Below the pieces are notes generated by a model, which was not told the DNA's origin, made no database searches, and saw nothing but the letters and a program-made list of their open reading frames with translations. Below, piece after piece: positions 27,691-35,900 of a stretch of 64,000 nt of DNA. Origin of the DNA: Methylobacterium oryzae. Its GTDB lineage: Bacteria > Pseudomonadota > Alphaproteobacteria > Rhizobiales > Beijerinckiaceae. How positions within the stretch are numbered: position 1 is the stretch's first letter; each line of letters begins with the position of its first letter. Made by a program: the position numbers and the translations under genes. The stretch lies in contig NZ_CP090349.1 of the NCBI RefSeq assembly GCF_021398735.1, positions 1,804,501-1,868,500 of the forward strand, in the 5' to 3' direction.

Positions 27691-28076
27691 CCGGGGCCCT
27701 GCCGGACCGGGCCGGCCGGCGCCGCGCCGCCTACCGGCTCGGCCACCGCGCCGAGTGGCTGGCGCTCGCCGCGCTGATGCTCAAGGGGTACTGGCCGATC
27801 GGCCGGCGCGTGAGCGTCGCGGGCGGCGAGATCGATCTCGTCGTCCGGCGCTGGAAGACCGTCGTGTTCGTGGAGGTGAAGGCTCGGGCGCGCCGCGACG
27901 ATGCCCGGGAAGCGATCGACGCTGCCAAGCGGCGGCGGTTCTCCCGCGCGGTCCGCGCCTGGATCGGACGCAATGCGTGGTGTGCCGGGTCGACGTTCCG
28001 GGCCGACGCCGTGTTCGTCGGATCCCGCACCTGGCCCGCCCATGTCGAGCGGGTCTTCACCATCGAGGGTCTCTGA
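27687..28076 (+). CDS. YraN family (UPF0102) nuclease-like protein
   Basis: A 129-residue protein with the restriction-endonuclease-like core: Glu23 in RAEW, Asp50 in GGEIDLVVRR, and Glu63-x-Lys65 in FVEVKAR, forming a D-ExK type site. YraN proteins are predicted Holliday-junction-resolvase-like nucleases of unproven role. It is translationally coupled to rsmI (ATGA overlap), the order found in most proteobacteria. Confidence 0.92.
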   Translation: MTGALPDRAGRRRAAYRLGHRAEWLALAALMLKGYWPIGRRVSVAGGEIDLVVRRWKTVVFVEVKARARRDDAREAIDAAKRRRFSRAVRAWIGRNAWCAGSTFRADAVFVGSRTWPAHVERVFTIEGL

Positions 28077-28114
28077 CGGGCGGCCCGAGGCCGGCGGAGC
28101 CGACGCGCCGGGTC

Positions 28115-28504
28115 TCAGTCCCGGGCGGCGCGGATCGCTCCGATCAGGGTCCGCTTCAGGTCGGCCTGGCTGAACGGCTTCTGGACGACGGGCCTGTCGC
28201 GGAACGGCTCGCGGATGCCGGCACCGCCGTAACCGGTCGAGAAGACCAGAGGCAGGTCGCGCTTGGCGATGGCCTCGGCCACCGGGTAGATCGGCTCACC
28301 CGCCACGTTCACGTCGAGAATGGCGACCTCGAACGCTTCCTGCGACGCCATCTCCAGCGCGGAGGACAGCCGCGCGGCCGGCCCGACCACGGCGCAGCCG
28401 AAATCGAGGAGCATGTCCTCCAGCAGCATCGAGATCGCGGCCTCGTCCTCGACGACGAGAACACGGACGCCGTTGAGGACGTCGTCGTTGGGGTCAGCAA
28501 TCAC
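28115..28504 (-). CDS. Single-domain response regulator
   Basis: A 129-residue stand-alone receiver domain with a GTG start at 28504. Acidic pocket Glu19/Asp20, phospho-acceptor Asp64 (AILDVNV) and the conserved Lys109 (VVQKPF) are present. No output domain follows, so it probably acts through protein contact or in a phosphorelay. Such receivers are abundant in Methylobacterium. No kinase gene is nearby. Confidence 0.9.
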   Translation of the reverse strand: MIADPNDDVLNGVRVLVVEDEAAISMLLEDMLLDFGCAVVGPAARLSSALEMASQEAFEVAILDVNVAGEPIYPVAEAIAKRDLPLVFSTGYGGAGIREPFRDRPVVQKPFSQADLKRTLIGAIRAARD

Positions 28505-28774
28505 GCCGGGCCGTCTTCCCTTCGAATGCCCCCGTCGCCGGGGATCTTGCCATGCGGCTGGTCACGCCTTGCGCACCGCGTGAGCAGCGTCCGGACGGGT
28601 GAACGCGGCCCGAGGGTCAGCCCGCGAGACAACCTGAGGCGTCGCCCGTAATGCGCAATGTGTCAAGCGTTCCCGGCCCGTTCCGACACCCAGACCGGGC
28701 GCTATGTTAACCGATGATACATTTTTGTGCGGGCGGGTTCGCGCGGGCGTATGCGAGTGTCGCCGCGCTGCCGC

Positions 28775-29896
28775 TCAATCGTCCTTGAACGTGACCGTGG
28801 CGCCCCGTGTCACATGCGCGGCGAGGTCGCGGGCGTTCCAGTTGGTCAGGCGGATGCAGCCGTGGGACTCCGTCTTCCCGACCTTCTCGGGCTCGGGCGT
28901 CCCGTGGATCCCGTAGCTCGGAATCGCCAGGTCGATCCAGACCAGGCCGACCGGGTTGTTGGGCCCCGACTGGATGGTGAATTTGTGCTGCGCCTTCACG
29001 CCCTTGAACGCGTATTTCGGGTTGTAGGTGTAGTCCGGGTCGAACGCGACGCCCTTCACCTTGGTCTCGCCGCTCGGGGCCGGCTTCTCGGCACTGCCGA
29101 TCGACGCGGGGTAATAGGCCACGAGCTTCCCGTCGGCGCCGTAGGCGCGGACGTCGAGGCTCGACTTGTCGACCTCGATGCGTTCGACCTTCGGCTCCTG
29201 GGGCAGATCCTTGCCCTTCGGCTTGTCCGTGCCCATCGGGTCCACCGCCGCGACCGCGATGGTCGTGCCGGCCTTGTCGAGGGGCTTGCCGGGATTGAGC
29301 GCGCTGACGAGGTCGCGGCTCATGTGGAAGCGCTCGGCCAGCATCTCGCGGGGATTGGTGTAGCCCAGCGACTTGAGCTCGGCCTGCTCCTCCATCTTGG
29401 GCGGGATCCGCTCGACGTAGGGGCCCGCGGCGTCGGCCTCGGAGAGCGTGTAGTCGGTGACGGCGGGCTTGTCGCTGGTCGCCTGGAGCTTGTCCCAGAT
29501 CTCGGGCGTCAGGGTCTCGCCGGCGGGAAGCCCCTGGGCCACCGCGAAGGCCGAGAGGGCGTGACGGTAATTGTCGCCCTTCCGGCCGTCGATCGCTCCG
29601 GGATAGAAGCGCGCGCGATCGAGCAGCACCTGGGCCTTGACGATTAGCGGATCGGGCTTGTCGTCCGACGACTTGGCCCGACGCGCCTTCTCAGACTTCG
29701 TGCCCTCGGTCTTCCCGGCGCCCGGCTGCGCCAGGGTCGCGGCGTTCACCGCCTCGGCGGTCAGCGCCGGCGGCTGGGCCGTCTCGGCCTTCCGGCCCTT
29801 CCCGGTCCGGGCGGCCGCGCCGTGCGCGGCCAGACAACTCGCCAGGAGGGCCACGCAGACCGGCCGCCAGGGTTTCGGGATCATCGCCGTCGTCAT
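28775..29896 (-). CDS. L,D-transpeptidase (YkuD domain) with peptidoglycan-binding-like region
   Basis: A 373-residue exported protein from ATG 29896 (ATG 29884 is an alternative). A signal peptide ends near AAHGAAA. A Lys-rich linker leads to a peptidoglycan-binding-like region (VLLDRARFYPGAIDGRKGDNYRHALSAF) and then the YkuD catalytic domain. His331 (YGIHGT) and the SHGCIRLTN motif with catalytic Cys347 are intact. It forms 3-3 cross-links in peptidoglycan or attaches proteins to it. The gene is followed on the same strand by no other gene; the extensin-like gene lies 64 bp upstream in the same direction, so the pair may be one transcript. Confidence 0.92.
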   Translation of the reverse strand: MTTAMIPKPWRPVCVALLASCLAAHGAAARTGKGRKAETAQPPALTAEAVNAATLAQPGAGKTEGTKSEKARRAKSSDDKPDPLIVKAQVLLDRARFYPGAIDGRKGDNYRHALSAFAVAQGLPAGETLTPEIWDKLQATSDKPAVTDYTLSEADAAGPYVERIPPKMEEQAELKSLGYTNPREMLAERFHMSRDLVSALNPGKPLDKAGTTIAVAAVDPMGTDKPKGKDLPQEPKVERIEVDKSSLDVRAYGADGKLVAYYPASIGSAEKPAPSGETKVKGVAFDPDYTYNPKYAFKGVKAQHKFTIQSGPNNPVGLVWIDLAIPSYGIHGTPEPEKVGKTESHGCIRLTNWNARDLAAHVTRGATVTFKDD

Positions 29897-29960
29897 TCCG
29901 GGGAGCGGACGCGCTCCCGAGCCGAGAAATGCCGGACCTGCGGGAACGTTCCACCCGGTT

Positions 29961-30920
29961 CTACTGGCACAGGCGGTGACCGCCATTGCGCTCGCGCTCG
30001 TCGAGGTGGAAATGGTTGGCGTGGGCGGCGTTCGAGCCCGGGCCGAGGACGGTGCGGAAGAAGCCGCAGGCCTTGGCGCGCACCGCGCCGAGGAACTGCG
30101 CCTCCTCGGAACCGTCCGGCATCGCCTTGACGGGGATACTCGCGCGTCCGGCGAAGGCGAAGCCCATGATGTCGGCGGCGTTGGCGAAGGCGTGCTCGCT
30201 GAGCTTGGCGTCGACGTCGTGGTTCTGTCCCCGGCAGACATAGGAACCGCCGAGTTCGAGCGCGGTCAGCGGATGCTTCAGCGTTCGATCGGCCTCGATC
30301 TGAACCTCCGTGACCCAGCGAGCCAGCGCCTCGGCGGTTCGGCAGGTCAGCGTGGCGCCCTGCGGCAGCGTCACGCCGTCGGCGAGCTTCGTCACCTTGA
30401 GCGGCAGCGGCGCGGTGCACTGGCCTTCGGAGATCGGCGGCAGCGGCTCGAACTCGACCCCGAGGCGCTTGAGGCGTGTCCGGCAGGCGGAATCGTCCGG
30501 CGGTGTCACCTTGAGCGCCAGGGCTGCGGCGCCCGACAGCTCCGGCGGCCGCGCGGGCGGCGCCGGCGGCGGTGCGGGGATATCGGGCTTCGCGGTCTCC
30601 TTCGCGGTCTCCTTCGCGGTCTCCTGCGCCGACTCTGTCGGCTTGTCCCGGCCGGTCTCCCTCGACGGCTCCCTGCTCGGCTCAGCCGCGGCAGGTTTCA
30701 GCTCGGGCGGCCGCGCCGGCGGCGTCGGTGGCGCCGGCTCGGCGACGGGCGGCTTCAGCGCCTCTGGGCGCTCCGGCGGCAGGGGCGGGGGCGTCGGCAC
30801 CGTGGCCGCCGGCGTCTCGACGGCGCCGACCGGCGTGGCGGAGAGGGCGAGCCCCGCGGCGAGGGCGCCGCCCGCCAGGAGCGTCGCGGATCGGAGGATC
30901 GACAGGCTGCGTCCCGGCAT
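29961..30920 (-). CDS. Extensin-like C-terminal domain protein, exported
   Basis: A 319-residue protein with a signal peptide (about residues 1-33), then a Pro/Ala/Glu-rich linker containing near-exact ETAK repeats. The C-terminal domain (about 140-319) has the extensin-like hallmarks: CRTRLKRLGVEFEPL, a strand with TCRTAEALARWV, SYVCRGQNH, LSEHAFANAADIMGF and ANHFHLDE. The His/Asp pattern resembles LAS-type peptidoglycan peptidases, so a cell-wall hydrolase role is a reasonable inference. It lies directly upstream of the L,D-transpeptidase. Confidence 0.87.
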   Translation of the reverse strand: MPGRSLSILRSATLLAGGALAAGLALSATPVGAVETPAATVPTPPPLPPERPEALKPPVAEPAPPTPPARPPELKPAAAEPSREPSRETGRDKPTESAQETAKETAKETAKPDIPAPPPAPPARPPELSGAAALALKVTPPDDSACRTRLKRLGVEFEPLPPISEGQCTAPLPLKVTKLADGVTLPQGATLTCRTAEALARWVTEVQIEADRTLKHPLTALELGGSYVCRGQNHDVDAKLSEHAFANAADIMGFAFAGRASIPVKAMPDGSEEAQFLGAVRAKACGFFRTVLGPGSNAAHANHFHLDERERNGGHRLCQ

Positions 30921-31103
30921 GGGGCCTCGAAGCGTGGGCGTTGGCCTCTACAACGGGCGAGACGCCATTCGGATCGCCCGGACCCGGTTGACGGCCGCGC
31001 CGATCGGACCACTGTCTTCCGGATCGCGCCGGCACACCCCATGTCGGCGCACCTGCGGCGCGGACGATCGCGCCGTCGCGTGGACGTCGAGATCGAGGAC
31101 TGC

Positions 31104-33173
31104 ATGTCGGACGCAGCTGATGCCGGGCTCCCGAGCCTGCCGCCGGACAATCCCTTCCGCGAGGCGCAGTGGAGCACCCCGCACGGCCTCCCGCCGTTCG
31201 AGCGGATCCGGCCGGAGCACTACCGGCCCGCGTTCGACGCCGCCCTGGCGGCGCACGATTCCGAGATCCGCGCCATCGCGAGTGAGTCCGCTACCGCCAC
31301 CTTCGGCAACACCGTCGAGGCGATGGAGCGGGCCGGCCTCGCCCTCGAGCGCGTCGCCGGTGTGTTCTACAACCTGACAGGCAGCCACACGAACCCCGAG
31401 TTGCAGGCCATCGAGCGGGAGATCGGGCCGAAGCTCGCCCGGCACGGCAGCGCCATCTACCTGAACCCCGAGCTCTGGGCCCGGATCTCGGCGATCGACG
31501 CCGAGCGCCTGAGCGCGGAGCAGCGCCGGGTCCTCGACCGGTACCGGATCCGCTTCCGCCGGTCGGGGGCGGATCTCGGGCCCGAGGACAAGGCCCGCAT
31601 CGCCGAGATCGCGGCGCGTATGTCGGAGCTCGGGACCACGTTCAGCCAGAACCTCCTGGCCGACGAGAGCAGCTTCACCCTGCCGCTGCAGGGCGAGGAG
31701 GATCTGGCCGGCCTGCCGCCGTTCCTGCGGGCCGCGGCCGAGAGCGCCGCGAAGGAGCGCGGCCTCGACGGGCACGTCATCACCCTGTCCCGCTCGCTGA
31801 TCGAGCCGTTCCTGGTCTGCTCGACCCGGCGCGACCTGCGCGAGCGCGCCTACGCGGCCTGGACGCGGCGCGGCGAGAACGGCGGCGCGACCGACAACCG
31901 GGCGATCATCGCGGAGATCATCCGGCTGCGCGCCGAGCGGGCGCGGCTCCTCGGCTTCGAGAGCTTCGCCCATTTCGCCCTCGACGACACGATGGCGGCG
32001 AGCCCGGACGCGGCGACCGGGCTGCTGCGGGACGTGTGGACGCCGGCCCGCGCGCGGGCGGCGGAGGAGCGCGACCGTCTCCAGGCCACCATCCAGGCGG
32101 AGGGCCACAACTTCGCCCTCCAGGCGCACGATTGGCGGCACTACGCCGAGAAGGTGCGGCGCGCCGAGCACGACCTCGACGAGAGCGAGATCAAGGCGTA
32201 CCTGCCGCTGGAGCGAATGATTCAGGCGGCGTTCGACACGGCCTCGCGGCTGTTCGGTCTGACCTTCACGGAACTCGCCGACGTGCCGCGCTACCATCCC
32301 GATGTCCGGGTCTGGCGGGTCGGCAATCCCGACGGGTCCGAGGTCGGCCTGTTCCTGGGCGACTACTTCGCCCGCGCCTCGAAGCGGTCCGGCGCCTGGA
32401 TGAGCGCCTTCCGCTCGCAGGAGCGCCTGAACGGGACGGTCACGCCGATCATCGTCAACGTCATGAACTTCGCCAAGGCGCCGGACGGCGAGGCGACGCT
32501 GCTGTCCTTCGACGACGCGCGCACCCTGTTCCACGAGTTCGGCCACGCCCTGCACGGGCTGCTCTCGGACGTGACCTACCCGCTCCTGTCGGGGACGGCG
32601 GTGTCGCGCGACTTCGTGGAGCTGCCCTCGCAGCTCTACGAGCACTGGCTGGAGCAGCCGGAAGTCCTGCGGACCCACGCGCGCCACCATCGCACGGGCG
32701 AGCCCATGCCCGACGCCCTGCTGCGGAAGCTGCTCGCCGCGCGGACCTTCAACCAGGGTTTCGCCACCGTGGAGTACACGTCCTCGGCGATCGTCGACAT
32801 GACCCTGCACCTCTCGGCGCAAGGCGAGGGCGGTCTCGACGTGCCCGCCTTCGAGGCCGAGGCGCTGCGGCGGATCAGCATGCCGGCCGAGATCAGCATG
32901 CGGCACCGGACGCCGCACTTCGCCCACATCTTCTCGGGGGACGGCTACGCCGCCGGATACTACAGCTACCTCTGGTCTGAGGTGCTGGACGCGGACGCCT
33001 TCGACGCGTTCCGCGAGTCCGGCGACATCTTCGATCCGGAGACGGCGAAGCGGCTGCGGACCTTCGTGTACGGGGCCGGCAATTTGCGCGACCCGCGCGA
33101 GGCCTACACGGCCTTCCGCGGGCGGATGCCGAGCATCGAGCCGCTCCTGAAGAAGCGCGGGCTCGCGGCCTGA
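31104..33173 (+). CDS. M3 family metallopeptidase (oligopeptidase/Dcp-like)
   Basis: A 689-residue cytosolic zinc peptidase. The HEFGH motif lies near residues 477-481, with the third ligand in FVELPSQLYEHW. The family-typical end SGDGYAAGYYSYLWSEVLDADAFDAF is present. It is likely an oligopeptidase A or peptidyl-dipeptidase degrading short peptides; it lacks a signal peptide. ATG 31104 has GAGGAC just upstream and gives the normal length of about 690 residues. The open frame runs much further 5' through the opposite-strand extensin and transpeptidase genes and is not coding there. Confidence 0.93.
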   Translation: MSDAADAGLPSLPPDNPFREAQWSTPHGLPPFERIRPEHYRPAFDAALAAHDSEIRAIASESATATFGNTVEAMERAGLALERVAGVFYNLTGSHTNPELQAIEREIGPKLARHGSAIYLNPELWARISAIDAERLSAEQRRVLDRYRIRFRRSGADLGPEDKARIAEIAARMSELGTTFSQNLLADESSFTLPLQGEEDLAGLPPFLRAAAESAAKERGLDGHVITLSRSLIEPFLVCSTRRDLRERAYAAWTRRGENGGATDNRAIIAEIIRLRAERARLLGFESFAHFALDDTMAASPDAATGLLRDVWTPARARAAEERDRLQATIQAEGHNFALQAHDWRHYAEKVRRAEHDLDESEIKAYLPLERMIQAAFDTASRLFGLTFTELADVPRYHPDVRVWRVGNPDGSEVGLFLGDYFARASKRSGAWMSAFRSQERLNGTVTPIIVNVMNFAKAPDGEATLLSFDDARTLFHEFGHALHGLLSDVTYPLLSGTAVSRDFVELPSQLYEHWLEQPEVLRTHARHHRTGEPMPDALLRKLLAARTFNQGFATVEYTSSAIVDMTLHLSAQGEGGLDVPAFEAEALRRISMPAEISMRHRTPHFAHIFSGDGYAAGYYSYLWSEVLDADAFDAFRESGDIFDPETAKRLRTFVYGAGNLRDPREAYTAFRGRMPSIEPLLKKRGLAA

Positions 33174-33257
33174 GCCACGGGCGTGCGGTAAGGGTTTCGT
33201 AAACAAACGTCCTTAACGAACGCTTGCAGCGCGAGGCCGCGTGCGGAGTTCGGGGCG

Positions 33258-34151
33258 ATGACGAAGATCGAAGCCAAGCAGGGCGTTTCCCAGGGCATCT
33301 CGCCGGCCGACCTGCTCAAGGCCGCGGTGACCGGCAAGACCGACGCAGCGGCCGCCGCGACCGAGACCGCAGCCTCGCCGGCCGGCGGGAAGCTCGCGCT
33401 GGCGTCGCTGGCGCGCCTGGATCCGAAGCGGTTCGCGATCCCGGGCGCGACTCTGGCGGTCGGCGTCCTCCTGGGCGGGGGCGTGATGGCGCTTTCCCGC
33501 CCGGCCTCGGTCCGGCCCGACGCGCTCGCGGCCCTCGAGACGACGCTCGATGCCGGCCGCACCGAGACCGTGCGCCTCGCCGCCGACATCGCGCAGCTCC
33601 ACACCGTGCTCGCCGACCTGCGCGCCTCGACCGACGTGGCGCGGAAGGAGGCGGCCAGCCGCAGCACCGCCCTCGGCGAGCGCCTGGCGCAGGTCGACAA
33701 GAGCCTGAACGGCAAGGTCACGGCCCTCGGCGAGCGGCTCGAGCAGGTCGAGCGCGACCACAACACCCGCCTCAGCGGCCTCGCCGCGCAGCTCGACCGC
33801 CGCGCGGCCGCGACTCCGGCCGCCGCGAAGGCGGAGCCGACCCAGACCGGCAGCATCGGCGAGCCCGCCCGCGCCGCCGAGGCGAAGCCCGAGGTCAAGG
33901 TCGCGGACGCCAAGGTGAGCGAGCCCAAGCCGAAGCCGGCGGCGGCCGACAAGCCGCCGGTCATCGAGGGCTGGGCCCTGCGGGACGTCTACGAGGGCAC
34001 CGCGATCCTGGAGAACCGCCGGCGCCGCCTCGTCGAGGTCGCGCCCGGCGACGTCATCCCGGGCGTCGGCCGCGTCGAGGGCGTCGAGCGCCACGGTCGG
34101 GAATGGGTGGTGGTGACCCGCCAGGGCCTCGTCACCGCGCAGGCTTGGTAG
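33258..34151 (+). CDS. Single-span membrane protein with periplasmic coiled coil, unknown function
   Basis: A 297-residue protein. A cytosolic N-terminus (1-55) is followed by one transmembrane helix (about 56-80). A coiled-coil stretch comes next, with two similar ALGERL...QV units (about 135-165). A Lys/Ala/Pro linker leads to a compact C-terminal domain (about 235-297) with EGTAILENRRRRLVEVAPGDVIPGVGRVEGV. This last domain recurs in rhizobial membrane proteins without known function. A TTAACG-rich, AT-richer stretch upstream probably holds its promoter. Confidence 0.8.
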   Translation: MTKIEAKQGVSQGISPADLLKAAVTGKTDAAAAATETAASPAGGKLALASLARLDPKRFAIPGATLAVGVLLGGGVMALSRPASVRPDALAALETTLDAGRTETVRLAADIAQLHTVLADLRASTDVARKEAASRSTALGERLAQVDKSLNGKVTALGERLEQVERDHNTRLSGLAAQLDRRAAATPAAAKAEPTQTGSIGEPARAAEAKPEVKVADAKVSEPKPKPAAADKPPVIEGWALRDVYEGTAILENRRRRLVEVAPGDVIPGVGRVEGVERHGREWVVVTRQGLVTAQAW

Positions 34152-34154
34152 ACC

Positions 34155-34373
34155 TCAGCGGCCCGTGAACCCGGTCGGCGCCAGCTCGCCGGGCGCGATC
34201 GGGAAGCGCGGCTCGATCGTCATCGGATCGGCCAGGGCCGCCGCGCGCTCAGCGCGCCGGCGACCGTGCCTCAGGGCCCGGGTCTGCGCCGCGCGGGTCG
34301 GGTGCAGGATGGCAGCGAGCAGGGACTGCCCTTCGAACTCGCTGTCCAGGTTCTTGGCTTCGAAGACGGGCAT
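34155..34373 (-). CDS. Small hypothetical protein
   Basis: A 72-residue soluble protein beginning MPVFEAKNLDSEFEGQSLLA, with an Arg/Ala-rich central helix and a C-terminus PIAPGELAPTGFTGR. No known domain was recognised. The regular composition and a purine-rich AGG stretch upstream of the ATG support coding, but only moderately. It is convergent with the membrane protein ending at 34151, only three bases apart. Confidence 0.55.
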   Translation of the reverse strand: MPVFEAKNLDSEFEGQSLLAAILHPTRAAQTRALRHGRRRAERAAALADPMTIEPRFPIAPGELAPTGFTGR

Positions 34374-34547
34374 GGCCGGCCTGCTTGAGTGCGGTACCGG
34401 ACACTGCCGAAGGCGTCGATCCGGGCCACATCCCCAATAACGGGGATCGCGTGGACAGGTTCCGTCAAGCTTTCGCTCCGCAACCTCTTTTTTACTTTCG
34501 TCCAGGCGTCACCCGAATGCAGTGCGGCCGCGCACACCGGCCCGCGG

Positions 34548-34940
34548 TCAGACGAACTGGTTCAGCCCCGGGATCGAGCCGATGATCGGGCCCATCGCGT
34601 CCTCGCCGACCTTCTCGCGGCCGAAGGCGAACAGCTCCTGGCCGAGCGGCTGCATCTGACCCATCGGCACGCCGGCGGCCATCAGCTTCTGGCCGAGCGC
34701 CATGACGCCGCCGCCGCCCATCATCCCGCCGAGCATGCCCATCAGCCCGCCGCCGCCACTCTCGCCGGCATTCGACTCGGCGATCAGCGCCTCGGAGCCC
34801 GGCAGGGCCGCCAGCAGCTGGCTGACCTCGGCGGCGGGCCCTTCCTTCTGCAGGAAGGCCAGGATGTGCCCGATGGCGGTCTGAGCGGTCGCGGCGTCGA
34901 GCCCGGTGCGGGTGGTGACGCGGGCGAGCAGTTCTTCCAT
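34548..34940 (-). CDS. DUF2267/DUF2780-like small protein
   Basis: A 130-residue protein. The N-terminus (MEELLARVTTRTGLDAATAQTAIGHIL) resembles the repeated helical unit of DUF2267-type proteins. A glycine/methionine-rich hinge (GGGGLMGMLGGMMGGGG) is followed by a C-terminal stretch, FAFGREKVGEDAMGPIIGSIPGLNQFV. The function is unknown. ATG at 34940 is the first reasonable start. Confidence 0.7.
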   Translation of the reverse strand: MEELLARVTTRTGLDAATAQTAIGHILAFLQKEGPAAEVSQLLAALPGSEALIAESNAGESGGGGLMGMLGGMMGGGGVMALGQKLMAAGVPMGQMQPLGQELFAFGREKVGEDAMGPIIGSIPGLNQFV

Positions 34941-35156
34941 GGTGATGATCTCTTCGGAACGCTTCCAGACGTCCTTCGACTCTGAGGCGTCGGAAATCAA
35001 GCGCGCGGCATCGCTTCCCAGGAAAACTCCCCGGTTACAGCGGGCACGGTGACGCAGCGGGCAACCTCGCCAAGGGCCGCCCCTTCCGGTAGACCCTCGG
35101 TCAGTCTTGAACCGTTCCAGGCCGCCGCGCCGGGCCATCCAGGGAGTTGCCGGACC

Positions 35157-35900
35157 ATGCGGGTGGGCCTGTTCGTGCCGTGCTACGTCGACGCCTTCGA
35201 GCCCGAGGTCGGGATCGCTACCCTGGAGCTCCTCGAGCGCCTGGGCTGCACGGTCGAGTATCCGTTCGACCAGACCTGCTGCGGCCAGCCGATGACCAAC
35301 ACTGGCTGCCACGCCGAGGCCGCGGCGACCGAGGCCTTGTTCGTCAAGAACTTCTCCGGCTTCGACTACGTCGTCGCCCCGTCGGGCTCCTGCGTTCACC
35401 AGGTGCGCGAGCACCTGACGGCGATCCCGCAGACCGACGAGGTCCGACACGTCCGCGCCAGCACCTACGAGCTGGTGGAGTTCCTGCACGACGTTCTGAA
35501 GGTCGAGGACCTGCCCTGGGCGAACTTCCCCCACAAGGTCGCCTATCACACCAACTGCAACGCCCTGCGGGGCATCCACCACGCGCGGCCGACCGAGCTG
35601 GTGAAGCCCTACTACTCGAAGCCCCTCGACCTGCTGCGCCTCGTGAAGGGCGTCGAGCTCGTCGATCTCGCCCGGCCGGACGAGTGCTGCGGCTTCGGCG
35701 GCACCTTCTCGGTGTTCGAGCCCGCCGTCTCGGCGAAGATGGGCTACGACAAGGTCGCCGATCAGAACCGGGCCGGGGCCGCCTACGTCGTCTCGGCGGA
35801 TTCCTCCTGCCTCATGCACCAGAAGGGCTGCGCCGAACGGCTCGGCTTGCCGCTCAAGTACATCCACATCGCGCAGGTGCTGAACGGAGCCGCCGCATGA
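35157..35900 (+). CDS. lutA: L-lactate utilisation protein LutA (cysteine-rich Fe-S protein)
   Basis: A 247-residue protein with two CCG domains: CYVDAF...DQTCCGQPMTNTG and GSCVHQ...HTNCNALRG...ECCGFGGTF...SSCLMH. This is LutA/YkgE. With LutB and LutC it forms a cytosolic, membrane-associated L-lactate dehydrogenase complex that passes electrons to quinone. It is the first gene of lutABC; its stop overlaps the lutB ATG by four bases. No lactate permease or lutR regulator is adjacent. Confidence 0.93.
   Translation: MRVGLFVPCYVDAFEPEVGIATLELLERLGCTVEYPFDQTCCGQPMTNTGCHAEAAATEALFVKNFSGFDYVVAPSGSCVHQVREHLTAIPQTDEVRHVRASTYELVEFLHDVLKVEDLPWANFPHKVAYHTNCNALRGIHHARPTELVKPYYSKPLDLLRLVKGVELVDLARPDECCGFGGTFSVFEPAVSAKMGYDKVADQNRAGAAYVVSADSSCLMHQKGCAERLGLPLKYIHIAQVLNGAAA

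Noticed and set aside
29637..31103. Upstream extension of the M3 peptidase frame
   Set aside because: It overlaps the leftward transpeptidase and extensin genes and has no family similarity; the peptidase starts at 31104.
34441..34500. T-rich run (CTTTTTTAC) considered as an intrinsic terminator
   Set aside because: The only preceding stem is five base pairs with a 20-base loop, and no gene on the plus strand ends nearby upstream without another explanation.
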